This document shows, one piece after another, positions 22,736 to 38,207 of a stretch of 64,000 bases of DNA. The translations under genes were made by a program, and so were the position numbers. Each line of letters opens with the position of its first letter. The stretch's first letter is position 1. Under the pieces are notes generated by a model that saw only the letters and a list, made by a program, of their open reading frames with translations, was not told the DNA's origin and ran no database searches. The stretch is from Crossaster papposus (Eukaryota > Echinodermata > Asteroidea > Velatida > Solasteridae), in assembly GCA_037893245.1 (NCBI GenBank), contig JBAIAA010000351.1:372001-436000 (forward strand), written 5' to 3'.

Positions 22736-24910
22736 TTAAAGAACCATTTTTTCAAAAGAACCTAAAAACAAATGTAAACATTGGTTTTTATGTTGATTAT
22801 TTCCTAACGTTTCCAAAAATGTATAGTTTAGCAAATCTACACAAACAGTGAACGAAACTTTCAATATGTACATTATGAACCTGACTTGGAGGCAAGGGCT
22901 TTACACACAAGCCACCCAACCAATCCTATCGGCTTGATCTGTTAGCTAAGCTTGATAGAATCCAAGGTATTATATTCCCATCGACCCAGTCCTATCGGCC
23001 TGACCTTAGCTAAGCTGGATAGAATCCAAGGTATTCATATTCTCATCGACCCAATCCTACCGGCCTGACCTAATAGCTAAGCTGGATAGAATCCACGGTA
23101 TTCATATAATAATAATAATTGGGGAGGCTAATCATCCTTACTTGCAGCTGGTGTGCTGAATTGCGAAGGATGCAAGTGACACCCAATGACTGTTCATGTG
23201 TCACGTCACATTAAAGAACCATTTTTTCAAAAGAACCTAAAAACAAATGTAAACATTGGTTTTTATGTTGATTATTTCCTAACGTTTCCAAAAATGTATA
23301 GTTTAGCAAATCTACACAAACAGTGAACGAAACTTTCAATATGTACATTATGAACCTGACTTGGAGGCAAGGGCTTTACACACAAGCCACCCAACCAATC
23401 CTATCGGCTTGATCTGTTAGCTAAGCTTGATAGAATCCAAGGTATTATATTCCCATCGACCCAGTCCTATCGGCCTGACCTTAGCTAAGCTGGATAGAAT
23501 CCAAGGTATTCATATTCCCATCGACCCAATCCTACCGGCCTGACCTAATAGCTAAGCTGGATAGAATCCACGGTATTCATATAATAATAATAATTGGGGA
23601 GGCTAATCATCCTTACTTGCAGCTGGTGTGCTGAATTGCGAAGGATGCAAGTGACACCCAATGACTGTTCATGTGTCACGTCACATTAAAGAACCATTTT
23701 TTCAAAAGAACCTAAAAACAAATGTAAACATTGGTTTTTATGTTGATTATTTCCTAACGTTTCCAAAAATGTATAGTTTAGCAAATCTACACAAACAGTG
23801 AACGAAACTTTCAATATGTACATTATGAACCTGACTTGGAGGCAAGGGCTTTACACACAAGCCACCCAACCAATCCTATCGGCTTGATCTGTTAGCTAAG
23901 CTTGATAGAATCCAAGGTATTATATTCCCATCGACCCAGTCCTATCGGCCTGACCTTAGCTAAGCTGGATAGAATCCAAGGTATTCATATTCTCATCGAC
24001 CCAATCCTACCGGCCTGACCTAATAGCTAAGCTGGATAGAATCCACGGTATGCATATAATAATAATAATTGGGGAGGCTAATCATCCTTACTTGCAGCTG
24101 GTGTGCTGAATTGCGAAGGATGCAAGTGACACCCAATGACTGTTCATGTGTCACGTCACATTAAAGAACCATTTTTTCAAAAGAACCTAAAAACAAATGT
24201 AAACATTGGTTTTTATGTTGATTATTTCCTAACGTTTCCAAAAATGTATAGTTTAGCAAATCTACACAAACAGTGAACGAAACTTTCAATATGTACATTA
24301 TGAACCTGACTTGGAGGCAAGGGCTTTACACACAAGCCACCCAACCAATCCTATCGGCTTGATCTGTTAGCTAAGCTTGATAGAATCCAAGGTATTATAT
24401 TCCCATCGACCCAGTCCTATCGGCCTGACCTTAGCTAAGCTGGATAGAATCCAAGGTATTCATATTCCCATCGACCCAATCCTACCGGCCTGACCTAATA
24501 GCTAAGCTGGATAGAATCCACGGTATTCATATAATAATAATAATTGGGGAGGCTAATCATCCTTACTTGCAGCTGGTGTGCTGAATTGCGAAGGATGCAA
24601 GTGACACCCAATGACTGTTCATGTGTCACGTCACATTAAAGAACCATTTTTTCAAAAGAACCTAAAAACAAATGTAAACATTGGTTTTTATGTTGATTAT
24701 TTCCTAACGTTTCCGAAAATGTATAGTTTAGCAAATCTACACAAACAGTGAACGAAACTTTCAATATGTACATTATGAACCTGACTTGGAGGCAAGGGCT
24801 TTACACACAAGCCACCCAACCAATCCTATCGGCTTGATCTGTTAGCTAAGCTTGATAGAATCCAAGGTATTATATTCCTATCGACCCAGTCCTATCGGCC
24901 TGACCTTAGC

Positions 24911-27607
24911 AGCTGGATAGAATCCAAGGTATTCATATTCCCATCGACCCAATCCTACCGGCCTGACCTAATAGCTAAGCTGGATAGAATCCACGGTATT
25001 CATATAATAATAATAATTGGGGAGGCTAATCATCCTTACTTGCAGCTGGTGTGCTGAATTGCGAAGGATGCAAGTGACACCCAATGACTGTTCATGTGTC
25101 ACGTCACATTAAAGAACCATTTTTTCAAAAGAACCTAAAAACAAATGTAAACATTGGTTTTTATGTTGATTATTTCCTAACGTTTCCAAAAATGTATAGT
25201 TTAGCAAATCTACACAAACAGTGAACGAAACTTTCAATATGTACATTATGAACCTGACTTGGAGGCAAGGGCTTTACACACAAGCCACCCAACCAATCCT
25301 ATCGGCTTGATCTGTTAGCTAAGCTTGATAGAATCCAAGGTATTATATTCCCATCGACCCAGTCCTATCGGCCTGACCTTAGCTAAGCTGGATAGAATCC
25401 AAGGTATTCATATTCCCATCGACCCAATCCTACCGGCCTGACCTAATAGCTAAGCTGGATAGAATCCACGGTATTCATATAATAATAATAATTGGGGAGG
25501 CTAATCATCCTTACTTGCAGCTGGTGTGCTGAATTGCGAAGGATGCAAGTGACACCCAATGACTGTTCATGTGTCACGTCACATTAAAGAACCATTTTTT
25601 CAAAAGAACCTAAAAACAAATGTAAACATTGGTTTTTATGTTGATTATTTCCTAACGTTTCCAAAAATGTATAGTTTAGCAAATCTACACAAACAGTGAA
25701 CGAAACTTTCAATATGTACATTATGAACCTGACTTGGAGGCAAGGGCTTTACACACAAGCCACCCAACCAATCCTATCGGCTTGATCTGTTAGCTAAGCT
25801 TGATAGAATCCAAGGTATTATATTCCCATCGACCCAGTCCTATCGGCCTGACCTTAGCTAAGCTGGATAGAATCCAAGGTATTCATATTCCCATCGACCC
25901 AATCCTACCGGCCTGACCTAATAGCTAAGCTGGATAGAATCCACGGTATTCATATAATAATAATAATTGGGGAGGCTAATCATCCTTACTTGCAGCTGGT
26001 GTGCTGAATTGCGAAGGATGCAAGTGACACCCAATGACTGTTCATGTGTCACGTCACATTAAAGAACCATTTTTTCAAAAGAACCTAAAAACAAATGTAA
26101 ACATTGGTTTTTATGTTGATTATTTCCTAACGTTTCCAAAAATGTATAGTTTAGCAAATCTACACAAACAGTGAACGAAACTTTCAATATGTACATTATG
26201 AACCTGACTTGGAGGCAAGGGCTTTACACACAAGCCACCCAACCAATCCTATCGGCTTGATCTGTTAGCTAAGCTTGATAGAATCCAAGGTATTATATTC
26301 CCATCGACCCAGTCCTATCGGCCTGACCTTAGCTAAGCTGGATAGAATCCAAGGTATTCATATTCTCATCGACCCAATCCTACCGGCCTGACCTAATAGC
26401 TAAGCTGGATAGAATCCACGGTATTCATATAATAATAATAATTGGGGAGGCTAATCATCCTTACTTGCAGCTGGTGTGCTGAATTGCGAAGGATGCAAGT
26501 GACACCCAATGACTGTTCATGTGTCACGTCACATTAAAGAACCATTTTTTCAAAAGAACCTAAAAACAAATGTAAACATTGGTTTTTATGTTGATTATTT
26601 CCTAACGTTTCCAAAAATGTATAGTTTAGCAAATCTACACAAACAGTGAACGAAACTTTCAATATGTACATTATGAACCTGACTTGGAGGCAAGGGCTTT
26701 ACACACAAGCCACCCAACCAATCCTATCGGCTTGATCTGTTAGCTAAGCTTGATAGAATCCAAGGTATTATATTCCCATCGACCCAGTCCTATCGGCCTG
26801 ACCTTAGCTAAGCTGGATAGAATCCAAGGTATTCATATTCCCATCGACCCAATCCTACCGGCCTGACCTAATAGCTAAGCTGGATAGAATCCACGGTATT
26901 CATATAATAATAATAATTGGGGAGGCTAATCATCCTTACTTGCAGCTGGTGTGCTGAATTGCGAAGGATGCAAGTGACACCCAATGACTGTTCATGTGTC
27001 ACGTCACATTAAAGAACCATTTTTTCAAAAGAACCTAAAAACAAATGTAAACATTGGTTTTTATGTTGATTATTTCCTAACGTTTCCAAAAATGTATAGT
27101 TTAGCAAATCTACACAAACAGTGAACGAAACTTTCAATATGTACATTATGAACCTGACTTGGAGGCAAGGGCTTTACATACAAGCCACCCAACCAATCCT
27201 ATCGGCTTGATCTGTTAGCTAAGCTTGATAGAATCCAAGGTATTATATTCCCATCGACCCAGTCCTATCGGCCTGACCTTAGCTAAGCTGGATAGAATCC
27301 AAGGTATTCATATTCCCATCGACCCAATCCTACCGGCCTGACCTAATAGCTAAGCTGGATAGAATCCACGGTATTCATATAATAATAATAATTGGGGAGG
27401 CTAATCATCCTTACTTGCAGCTGGTGTGCTGAATTGCGAAGGATGCAAGTGACACCCAATGACTGTTCATGTGTCACGTCACATTAAAGAACCATTTTTT
27501 CAAAAGAACCTAAAAACAAATGTAAACATTGGTTTTTATGTTGATTATTTCCTAACGTTTCCAAAAATGTATAGTTTAGCAAATCTACACAAACAGTGAA
27601 CGAAACA
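24911..27607. repeat. 4747-bp-offset duplication, left copy (minimum extent)
   Basis: Four private markers recur exactly 4747 bp to the right: the 2-bp deletion at 24911, tattctcatc at 26366, gctttacataca at 27179 and gaaacattcaat at 27607. Their partners are at 29658, 31113, 31926 and 32354. The period is ten units, less the 2-bp deletion and a 1-bp deletion near 28762. True ends may lie outside these markers. Confidence 0.85.
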
Positions 27608-29657
27608 TTCAATATGTACATTATGAACCTGACTTGGAGGCAAGGGCTTTACACACAAGCCACCCAACCAATCCTATCGGCTTGATCTGTTAGCTAAGCT
27701 TGATAGAATCCAAGGTATTATATTCCCATCGACCCAGTCCTATCGGCCTGACCTTAGCTAAGCTGGATAGAATCCAAGGTATTCATATTCCCATCGACCC
27801 AATCCTGCCGGCCTGACCTAATAGCTAAGCTGGATAGAATCCACGGTATTCATATAATAATAATAATTGGAGAGGCTAATCATCCTTACTTGCAGCTGGT
27901 GTGCTGAATTGCGAAGGATGCAAGTGACACCCAATGACTGTTCATGTGTCACGTCACATTAAAGAACCATTTTTTCAAAAGAACCTAAAAACAAATGTAA
28001 ACATTGGTTTTTATGTTGATTATTTCCTAACGTTTCCAAAAATGTATAGTTTAGCAAATCTACACAAACAGTGAACGAAACATTCAATATGTACATTATG
28101 AACCTGACTTGGAGGCAAGGGCTTTACACACAAGCCACCCAACCAATCCTATCGGCTTGATCTGTTAGCTAAGCTTGATAGAATCCAAGGTATTATATTC
28201 CCATCGACCCAGTCCTATCGGCCTGACCTTAGCTAAGCTGGATAGAATCCAAGGTATTCATATTCCCATCGACCCAATCCTACCGGCCTGACCTAATAGC
28301 TAAGCTGGATAGAATCCACGGTATTCATATAATAATAATAATTGGGGAGGCTAATCATCCTTACTTGCAGCTGGTGTGCTGAATTGCGAAGGATGCAAGT
28401 GACACCCAATGACTGTTCATGTGTCACGTCACATTAAAGAACCATTTTTTCAAAAGAACCTAAAAACAAATGTAAACATTGGTTTTTATGTTGATTATTT
28501 CCTAACGTTTCCAAAAATGTATAGTTTAGCAAATCTACACAAACAGTGAACGAAACTTTCAATATGTACATTATGAACCTGACTTGGAGGCAAGGGCTTT
28601 ACACACAAGCCACCCAACCAATCCTATCGGCTTGATCTGTTAGCTAAGCTTGATAGAATCCAAGGTATTATATTCCCATCGACCCAGTCCTATCGGCCTG
28701 ACCTTAGCTAAGCTGGATAGAATCCAAGGTATTCATATTCCCATCGACCCAATCCTACCGGCTGACCTAATAGCTAAGCTGGATAGAATCCACGGTATTC
28801 ATATAATAATAATAATTGGGGAGGCTAATCATCCTTACTTGCAGCTGGTGTGCTGAATTGCGAAGGATGCAAGTGACACCCAATGACTGTTCATGTGTCA
28901 CGTCACATTAAAGAACCATTTTTTCAAAAGAACCTAAAAACAAATGTAAACATTGGTTTTTATGTTGATTATTTCCTAACGTTTCCAAAAATGTATAGTT
29001 TAGCAAATCTACACAAACAGTGAACGAAACTTTCAATATGTACATTATGAACCTGACTTGGAGGCAAGGGCTTTACACACAAGCCACCCAACCAATCCTA
29101 TCGGCTTGATCTGTTAGCTAAGCTTGATAGAATCCAAGGTATTATATTCCCATCGACCCAGTCCTATCGGCCTGACCTTAGCTAAGCTGGATAGAATCCA
29201 AGGTATTCATATTCCCATCGACCCAATCCTACCGGCCTGACCTAATAGCTAAGCTGGATAGAATCCACGGTATTCATATAATAATAATAATTGGGGAGGC
29301 TAATCATCCTTACTTGCAGCTGGTGTGCTGAATTGCGAAGGATGCAAGTGACACCCAATGACTGTTCATGTGTCACGTCACATTAAAGAACCATTTTTTC
29401 AAAAGAACCTAAAAACAAATGTAAACATTGGTTTTTATGTTGATTATTTCCTAACGTTTCCAAAAATGTATAGTTTAGCAAATCTACACAAACAGTGAAC
29501 GAAACTTTCAATATGTACATTATGAACCTGACTTGGAGGCAAGGGCTTTACACACAAGCCACCCAACCAATCCTATCGGCTTGATCTGTTAGCTAAGCTT
29601 GATAGAATCCAAGGTATTATATTCCCATCGACCCAGTCCTATCGGCCTGACCTTAGC

Positions 29658-32354
29658 AGCTGGATAGAATCCAAGGTATTCATATTCCCATCGACCCAAT
29701 CCTACCGGCCTGACCTAATAGCTAAGCTGGATAGAATCCACGGTATTCATATAATAATAATAATTGGGGAGGCTAATCATCCTTACTTGCAGCTGGTGTG
29801 CTGAATTGCGAAGGATGCAAGTGACACCCAATGACTGTTCATGTGTCACGTCACATTAAAGAACCATTTTTTCAAAAGAACCTAAAAACAAATGTAAACA
29901 TTGGTTTTTATGTTGATTATTTCCTAACGTTTCCAAAAATGTATAGTTTAGCAAATCTACACAAACAGTGAACGAAACTTTCAATATGTACATTATGAAC
30001 CTGACTTGGAGGCAAGGGCTTTACACACAAGCCACCCAACCAATCCTATCGGCTTGATCTGTTAGCTAAGCTTGATAGAATCCAAGGTATTATATTCCCA
30101 TCGACCCAGTCCTATCGGCCTGACCTTAGCTAAGCTGGATAGAATCCAAGGTATTCATATTCCCATCGACCCAATCCTACCGGCCTGACCTAATAGCTAA
30201 GCTGGATAGAATCCACGGTATTCATATAATAATAATAATTGGGGAGGCTAATCATCCTTACTTGCAGCTGGTGTGCTGAATTGCGAAGGATGCAAGTGAC
30301 ACCCAATGACTGTTCATGTGTCACGTCACATTAAAGAACCATTTTTTCAAAAGAACCTAAAAACAAATGTAAACATTGGTTTTTATGTTGATTATTTCCT
30401 AACGTTTCCAAAAATGTATAGTTTAGCAAATCTACACAAACAGTGAACGAAACTTTCAATATGTACATTATGAACCTGACTTGGAGGCAAGGGCTTTACA
30501 CACAAGCCACCCAACCAATCCTATCGGCTTGATCTGTTAGCTAAGCTTGATAGAATCCAAGGTATTATATTCCCATCGACCCAGTCCTATCGGCCTGACC
30601 TTAGCTAAGCTGGATAGAATCCAAGGTATTCATATTCCCATCGACCCAATCCTACCGGCCTGACCTAATAGCTAAGCTGGATAGAATCCACGGTATTCAT
30701 ATAATAATAATAATTGGGGAGGCTAATCATCCTTACTTGCAGCTGGTGTGCTGAATTGCGAAGGATGCAAGTGACACCCAATGACTGTTCATGTGTCACG
30801 TCACATTAAAGAACCATTTTTTCAAAAGAACCTAAAAACAAATGTAAACATTGGTTTTTATGTTGATTATTTCCTAACGTTTCCAAAAATGTATAGTTTA
30901 GCAAATCTACACAAACAGTGAACGAAACTTTCAATATGTACATTATGAACCTGACTTGGAGGCAAGGGCTTTACACACAAGCCACCCAACCAATCCTATC
31001 GGCTTGATCTGTTAGCTAAGCTTGATAGAATCCAAGGTATTATATTCCCATCGACCCAGTCCTATCGGCCTGACCTTAGCTAAGCTGGATAGAATCCAAG
31101 GTATTCATATTCTCATCGACCCAATCCTACCGGCCTGACCTAATAGCTAAGCTGGATAGAATCCACGGTATTCATATAATAATAATAATTGGGGAGGCTA
31201 ATCATCCTTACTTGCAGCTGGTGTGCTGAATTGCGAAGGATGCAAGTGACACCCAATGACTGTTCATGTGTCACGTCACATTAAAGAACCATTTTTTCAA
31301 AAGAACCTAAAAACAAATGTAAACATTGGTTTTTATGTTGATTATTTCCTAACGTTTCCAAAAATGTATAGTTTAGCAAATCTACACAAACAGTGAACGA
31401 AACTTTCAATATGTACATTATGAACCTGACTTGGAGGCAAGGGCTTTACACACAAGCCACCCAACCAATCCTATCGGCTTGATCTGTTAGCTAAGCTTGA
31501 TAGAATCCAAGGTATTATATTCCCATCGACCCAGTCCTATCGGCCTGACCTTAGCTAAGCTGGATAGAATCCAAGGTATTCATATTCCCATCGACCCAAT
31601 CCTACCGGCCTGACCTAATAGCTAAGCTGGATAGAATCCACGGTATTCATATAATAATAATAATTGGGGAGGCTAATCATCCTTACTTGCAGCTGGTGTG
31701 CTGAATTGCGAAGGATGCAAGTGACACCCAATGACTGTTCATGTGTCACGTCACATTAAAGAACCATTTTTTCAAAAGAACCTAAAAACAAATGTAAACA
31801 TTGGTTTTTATGTTGATTATTTCCTAACGTTTCCAAAAATGTATAGTTTAGCAAATCTACACAAACAGTGAACGAAACTTTCAATATGTACATTATGAAC
31901 CTGACTTGGAGGCAAGGGCTTTACATACAAGCCACCCAACCAATCCTATCGGCTTGATCTGTTAGCTAAGCTTGATAGAATCCAAGGTATTATATTCCCA
32001 TCGACCCAGTCCTATCGGCCTGACCTTAGCTAAGCTGGATAGAATCCAAGGTATTCATATTCCCATCGACCCAATCCTACCGGCCTGACCTAATAGCTAA
32101 GCTGGATAGAATCCACGGTATTCATATAATAATAATAATTGGGGAGGCTAATCATCCTTACTTGCAGCTGGTGTGCTGAATTGCGAAGGATGCAAGTGAC
32201 ACCCAATGACTGTTCATGTGTCACGTCACATTAAAGAACCATTTTTTCAAAAGAACCTAAAAACAAATGTAAACATTGGTTTTTATGTTGATTATTTCCT
32301 AACGTTTCCAAAAATGTATAGTTTAGCAAATCTACACAAACAGTGAACGAAACA
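29658..32354. repeat. 4747-bp-offset duplication, right copy (minimum extent)
   Basis: This is the counterpart of 24911-27607. The unit with gaaacattcaat at 28082 has no partner at this offset, so that variant was probably duplicated locally after the larger event, or lost here. Confidence 0.85.
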
Positions 32355-33930
32355 TTCAATATGTACATTATGAACCTGACTTGGAGGCAAGGGCTTTACA
32401 CACAAGCCACCCAACCAATCCTATCGGCTTGATCTGTTAGCTAAGCTTGATAGAATCCAAGGTATTATATTCCCATCGACCCAGTCCTATCGGCCTGACC
32501 TTAGCTAAGCTGGATAGAATCCAAGGTATTCATATTCCCATCGACCCAATCCTACCGGCCTGACCTAATAGCTAAGCTGGATAGAATCCACGGTATTCAT
32601 ATAATAATAATAATTGGGGAGGCTAATCATCCTTACTTGCAGCTGGTGTGCTGAATTGCGAAGGATGCAAGTGACACCCAATGACTGTTCATGTGTCACG
32701 TCACATTAAAGAACCATTTTTTCAAAAGAACCTAAAAACAAATGTAAACATTGGTTTTTATGTTGATTATTTCCTAACGTTTCCAAAAATGTATAGTTTA
32801 GCAAATCTACACAAACAGTGAACGAAACTTTCAATATGTACATTATGAACCTGACTTGGAGGCAAGGGCTTTACACACAAGCCACCCAACCAATCCTATC
32901 GGCTTGATCTGTTAGCTAAGCTTGATAGAATCCAAGGTATTATATTCCCATCGACCCAGTCCTATCGGCCTGACCTTAGCTAAGCTGGATAGAATCCAAG
33001 GTATTCATATTCCCATCGACCCAATCCTACCGGCCTGACCTAATAGCTAAGCTGGATAGAATCCACGGTATTCATATAATAATAATAATTGGGGAGGCTA
33101 ATCATCCTTACTTGCAGCTGGTGTGCTGAATTGCGAAGGATGCAAGTGACACCCAATGACTGTTCATGTGTCACGTCACATTAAAGAACCATTTTTTCAA
33201 AAGAACCTAAAAACAAATGTAAACATTGGTTTTTATGTTGATTATTTCCTAACGTTTCCAAAAATGTATAGTTTAGCAAATCTACACAAACAGTGAACGA
33301 AACTTTCAATATGTACATTATGAACCTGACTTGGAGGCAAGGGCTTTACACACAAGCCACCCAACCAATCCTATCGGCTTGATCTGTTAGCTAAGCTTGA
33401 TAGAATCCAAGGTATTATATTCCCATCGACCCAGTCCTATCGGCCTGACCTTAGCTAAGCTGGATAGAATCCAAGGTATTCATATTCCCATCGACCCAAT
33501 CCTACCGGCCTGACCTAATAGCTAAGCTGGATAGAATCCACGGTATTCATATAATAATAATAATTGGGGAGGCTAATCATCCTTACTTGCAGCTGGTGTG
33601 CTGAATTGCGAAGGATGCAAGTGACACCCAATGACTGTTCATGTGTCACGTCACATTAAAGAACCATTTTTTCAAAAGAACCTAAAAACAAATGTAAACA
33701 TTGGTTTTTATGTTGATTATTTCCTAACGTTTCCAAAAATGTATAGTTTAGCAAATCTACACAAACAGTGAACGAAACTTTCAATATGTACATTATGAAC
33801 CTGACTTGGAGGCAAGGGCTTTACACACAAGCCACCCAACCAATCCTATCGGCTTGATCTGTTAGCTAAGCTTGATAGAATCCAAGGTATTATATTCCCA
33901 TCGACCCAGTCCTATCGGCCTGACCTTAGC

Positions 33931-36815
33931 AGCTGGATAGAATCCAAGGTATTCATATTCCCATCGACCCAATCCTACCGGCCTGACCTAATAGCTAAGC
34001 TGGATAGAATCCACGGTATTCATATAATAATAATAATTGGGGAGGCTAATCATCCTTACTTGCAGCTGGTGTGCTGAATTGCGAAGGATGCAAGTGACAC
34101 CCAATGACTGTTCATGTGTCACGTCACATTAAAGAACCATTTTTTCAAAAGAACCTAAAAACAAATGTAAACATTGGTTTTTATGTTGATTATTTCCTAA
34201 CGTTTCCAAAAATGTATAGTTTAGCAAATCTACACAAACAGTGAACGAAACTTTCAATATGTACATTATGAACCTGACTTGGAGGCAAGGGCTTTACACA
34301 CAAGCCACCCAACCAATCCTATCGGCTTGATCTGTTAGCTAAGCTTGATAGAATCCAAGGTATTATATTCCCATCGACCCAGTCCTATCGGCCTGACCTT
34401 AGCTAAGCTGGATAGAATCCAAGGTATTCATATTCCCATCGACCCAATCCTACCGGCCTGACCTAATACCGGTAGCTAAGCTGGATAGAATCCACGGTAT
34501 TCATATAATAATAATAATTGGGGAGGCTAATCATCCTTACTTGCAGCTGGTGTGCTGAATTGCGAAGGATGCAAGTGACACCCAATGACTGTTCATGTGT
34601 CACGTCACATTAAAGAACCATTTTTTCAAAAGAACCTAAAAACAAATGTAAACATTGGTTTTTATGTTGATTATTTCCTAACGTTTCCAAAAATGTATAG
34701 TTTAGCAAATCTACACAAACAGTGAACGAAACTTTCAATATGTACATTATGAACCTGACTTGGAGGCAAGGGCTTTACACACAAGCCACCCAACCAATCC
34801 TATCGGCTTGATCTGTTAGCTAAGCTTGATAGAATCCAAGGTATTATATTCCCATCGACCCAGTCCTATCGGCCTGACCTTAGCTAAGCTGGATAGAATC
34901 CAAGGTATTCATATTCCCATCGACCCAATCCTACCGGCCTGACCTAATAGCTAAGCTGGATAGAATCCACGGTATTCATATAATAATAATAATTGGGGAG
35001 GCTAATCATCCTTACTTGCAGCTGGTGTGCTGAATTGCGAAGGATGCAAGTGACACCCAATGACTGTTCATGTGTCACGTCACATTAAAGAACCATTTTT
35101 TCAAAAGAACCTAAAAACAAATGTAAACATTGGTTTTTATGTTGATTATTTCCTAACGTTTCCAAAAATGTATAGTTTAGCAAATCTACACAAACAGTGA
35201 ACGAAACTTTCAATATGTACATTATGAACCTGACTTGGAGGCAAGGGCTTTACACACAAGCCACCCAACCAATCCTATCGGCTTGATCTGTTAGCTAAGC
35301 TTGATAGAATCCAAGGTATTATATTCCCATCGACCCAGTCCTATCGGCCTGACCTTAGCAGCTGGATAGAATCCAAGGTATTCATATTCCCATCGACCCA
35401 ATCCTACCGGCCTGACCTAATAGCTAAGCTGGATAGAATCCACGATATTCATATAATAATAATAATTGGGGAGGCTAATCATCCTTAATTGCAGCTGGTG
35501 TGCTGAATTGCGAAGGATGCAAGTGACACCCAATGACTGTTCATGTGTCACGTCACATTAAAGAACCATTTTTTCAAAAGAACCTAAAAACAAATGTAAA
35601 CATTGGGGTTTATGTTGATTATTTCCTAACGTTTCCAAAAATGTATAGTTTAGCAAATCTACACAAACAGTGAACGAAACTTTCAATATGTACATTATGA
35701 ACCTGACTTGGAGGCAAGGGCTTTACACACAAGCCACCCAACCAATCCTATCGGCTTGATCTGTTAGCTAAGCTTGATAGAATCCAAGGTATTATATTCC
35801 CATCGACCCAGTCCTATCGGCCTGACCTTAGCTAAGCTGGATAGAATCCAAGGTATTCATATTCCCATCGACCCAATCCTACCGGCCTGACCTAATAGCT
35901 AAGCTGGATAGAATCCACGGTATTCATATAATAATAATAATTGGGGAGGCTAATCATCCTTACTTGCAGCTGGTGTGCTGAATTGCGAAGGATGCAAGTG
36001 ACACCCAATGACTGTTCATGTGTCACGTCACATTAAAGAACCATTTTTTCAAAAGAACCTAAAAACAAATGTAAACATTGGTTTTTATGTTGATTATTTC
36101 CTAACGTTTCCAAAAATGTATAGTTTAGCAAATCTACACAAACAGTGAACGAAACTTTCAATATGTACATTATGAACCTGACTTGGAGGCAAGGGCTTTA
36201 CACACAAGCCACCCAACCAATCCTATCGGCTTGATCTGTTAGCTAAGCTTGATAGAATCCAAGGTATTATATTCCCATCGACCCAGTCCTATCGGCCTGA
36301 CCTTAGCTAAGCTGGATAGAATCCAAGGTATTCATATTCCCATCGACCCAATCCTACCGGCCTGACCTAATAGCTAAGCTGGATAGAATCCACGGTATTC
36401 ATATAATAATAATAATTGGGGAGGCTAATCATCCTTACTTGCAGCTGGTGTGCTGAATTGCGAAGGATGCAAGTGACACCCAATGACTGTTCATGTGTCA
36501 CGTCACATTAAAGAACCATTTTTTCAAAAGAACCTAAAAACAAATGTAAACATTGGTTTTTATGTTGATTATTTCCTAACGTTTCCAAAAATGTATAGTT
36601 TAGCAAATCTACACAAACAGTGAACGAAACTTTCAATATGTACATTATGAACCTGACTTGGAGGCAAGGGCTTTACACACAAGCCACCCAACCAATCCTA
36701 TCGGCTTGATCTGTTAGCTAAGCTTGATAGAATCCAAGGTATTATATTCCCATCGACCCAGTCCTATCGGCCTGACCTTAGCTAAGCTGGATAGAATCCA
36801 AGGTATTCATATTCT
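33931..36815. repeat. 4277-bp-offset duplication, left copy (minimum extent)
   Basis: Markers are the 2-bp deletions at 33931 and 35360, a 6-bp ACCGGT insertion at 34468-34473, cacgatattc near 35444, ccttaattgc near 35488, attggggtttatg near 35607 and tattctcatcg at 36815. Each that I measured has a partner 4277 bp to the right. The length equals nine units plus 6 bp minus two 2-bp deletions. Confidence 0.88.
34468..34473. repeat. 6-bp ACCGGT insertion in the last subrepeat
   Basis: The usual cctaatagc reads cctaat-ACCGGT-agc here. The same insertion is at 38745-38750 and nowhere else that I see. The sequence taccgg also occurs shortly upstream in the same subrepeat, so the insertion could be a locally templated filler. 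Confidence 0.85.
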
Positions 36816-38207
36816 CATCGACCCAATCCTACCGGCCTGACCTAATAGCTAAGCTGGATAGAATCCACGGTATTCATATAATAATAATAATTGGGGAGGC
36901 TAATCATCCTTACTTGCAGCTGGTGTGCTGAATTGCGAAGGATGCAAGTGACACCCAATGACTGTTCATGTGTCACGTCACATTAAAGAACCATTTTTTC
37001 AAAAGAACCTAAAAACAAATGTAAACATTGGTTTTTATGTTGATTATTTCCTAACGTTTCCAAAAATGTATAGTTTAGCAAATCTACACAAACAGTGAAC
37101 GAAACTTTCAATATGTACATTATGAACCTGACTTGGAGGCAAGGGCTTTACACACAAGCCACCCAACCAATCCTATCGGCTTGATCTGTTAGCTAAGCTT
37201 GATAGAATCCAAGGTATTATATTCCCATCGACCCAGTCCTATCGGCCTGACCTTAGCTAAGCTGGATAGAATCCAAGGTATTCATATTCCCATCGACCCA
37301 ATCCTACCGGCCTGACCTAATAGCTAAGCTGGATAGAATCCACGGTATTCATATAATAATAATAATTGGGGAGGCTAATCATCCTTACTTGCAGCTGGTG
37401 TGCTGAATTGCGAAGGATGCAAGTGACACCCAATGACTGTTCATGTGTCACGTCACATTAAAGAACCATTTTTTCAAAAGAACCTAAAAACAAATGTAAA
37501 CATTGGTTTTTATGTTGATTATTTCCTAACGTTTCCAAAAATGTATAGTTTAGCAAATCTACACAAACAGTGAACGAAACTTTCAATATGTACATTATGA
37601 ACCTGACTTGGAGGCAAGGGCTTTACACACAAGCCACCCAACCAATCCTATCGGCTTGATCTGTTAGCTAAGCTTGATAGAATCCAAGGTATTATATTCC
37701 CATCGACCCAGTCCTATCGGCCTGACCTTAGCTAAGCTGGATAGAATCCAAGGTATTCATATTCCCATCGACCCAATCCTACCGGCCTGACCTAATAGCT
37801 AAGCTGGATAGAATCCACGGTATTCATATAATAATAATAATTGGGGAGGCTAATCATCCTTACTTGCAGCTGGTGTGCTGAATTGCGAAGGATGCAAGTG
37901 ACACCCAATGACTGTTCATGTGTCACGTCACATTAAAGAACCATTTTTTCAAAAGAACCTAAAAACAAATGTAAACATTGGTTTTTATGTTGATTATTTC
38001 CTAACGTTTCCAAAAATGTATAGTTTAGCAAATCTACACAAACAGTGAACGAAACTTTCAATATGTACATTATGAACCTGACTTGGAGGCAAGGGCTTTA
38101 CACACAAGCCACCCAACCAATCCTATCGGCTTGATCTGTTAGCTAAGCTTGATAGAATCCAAGGTATTATATTCCCATCGACCCAGTCCTATCGGCCTGA
38201 CCTTAGC

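Noticed and set aside
28650..28856. 68-codon open frame
   Set aside because: It results from a private 1-bp deletion near 28762 (accggctgacc for accggcctgacc) that shifts frame past the usual stop.
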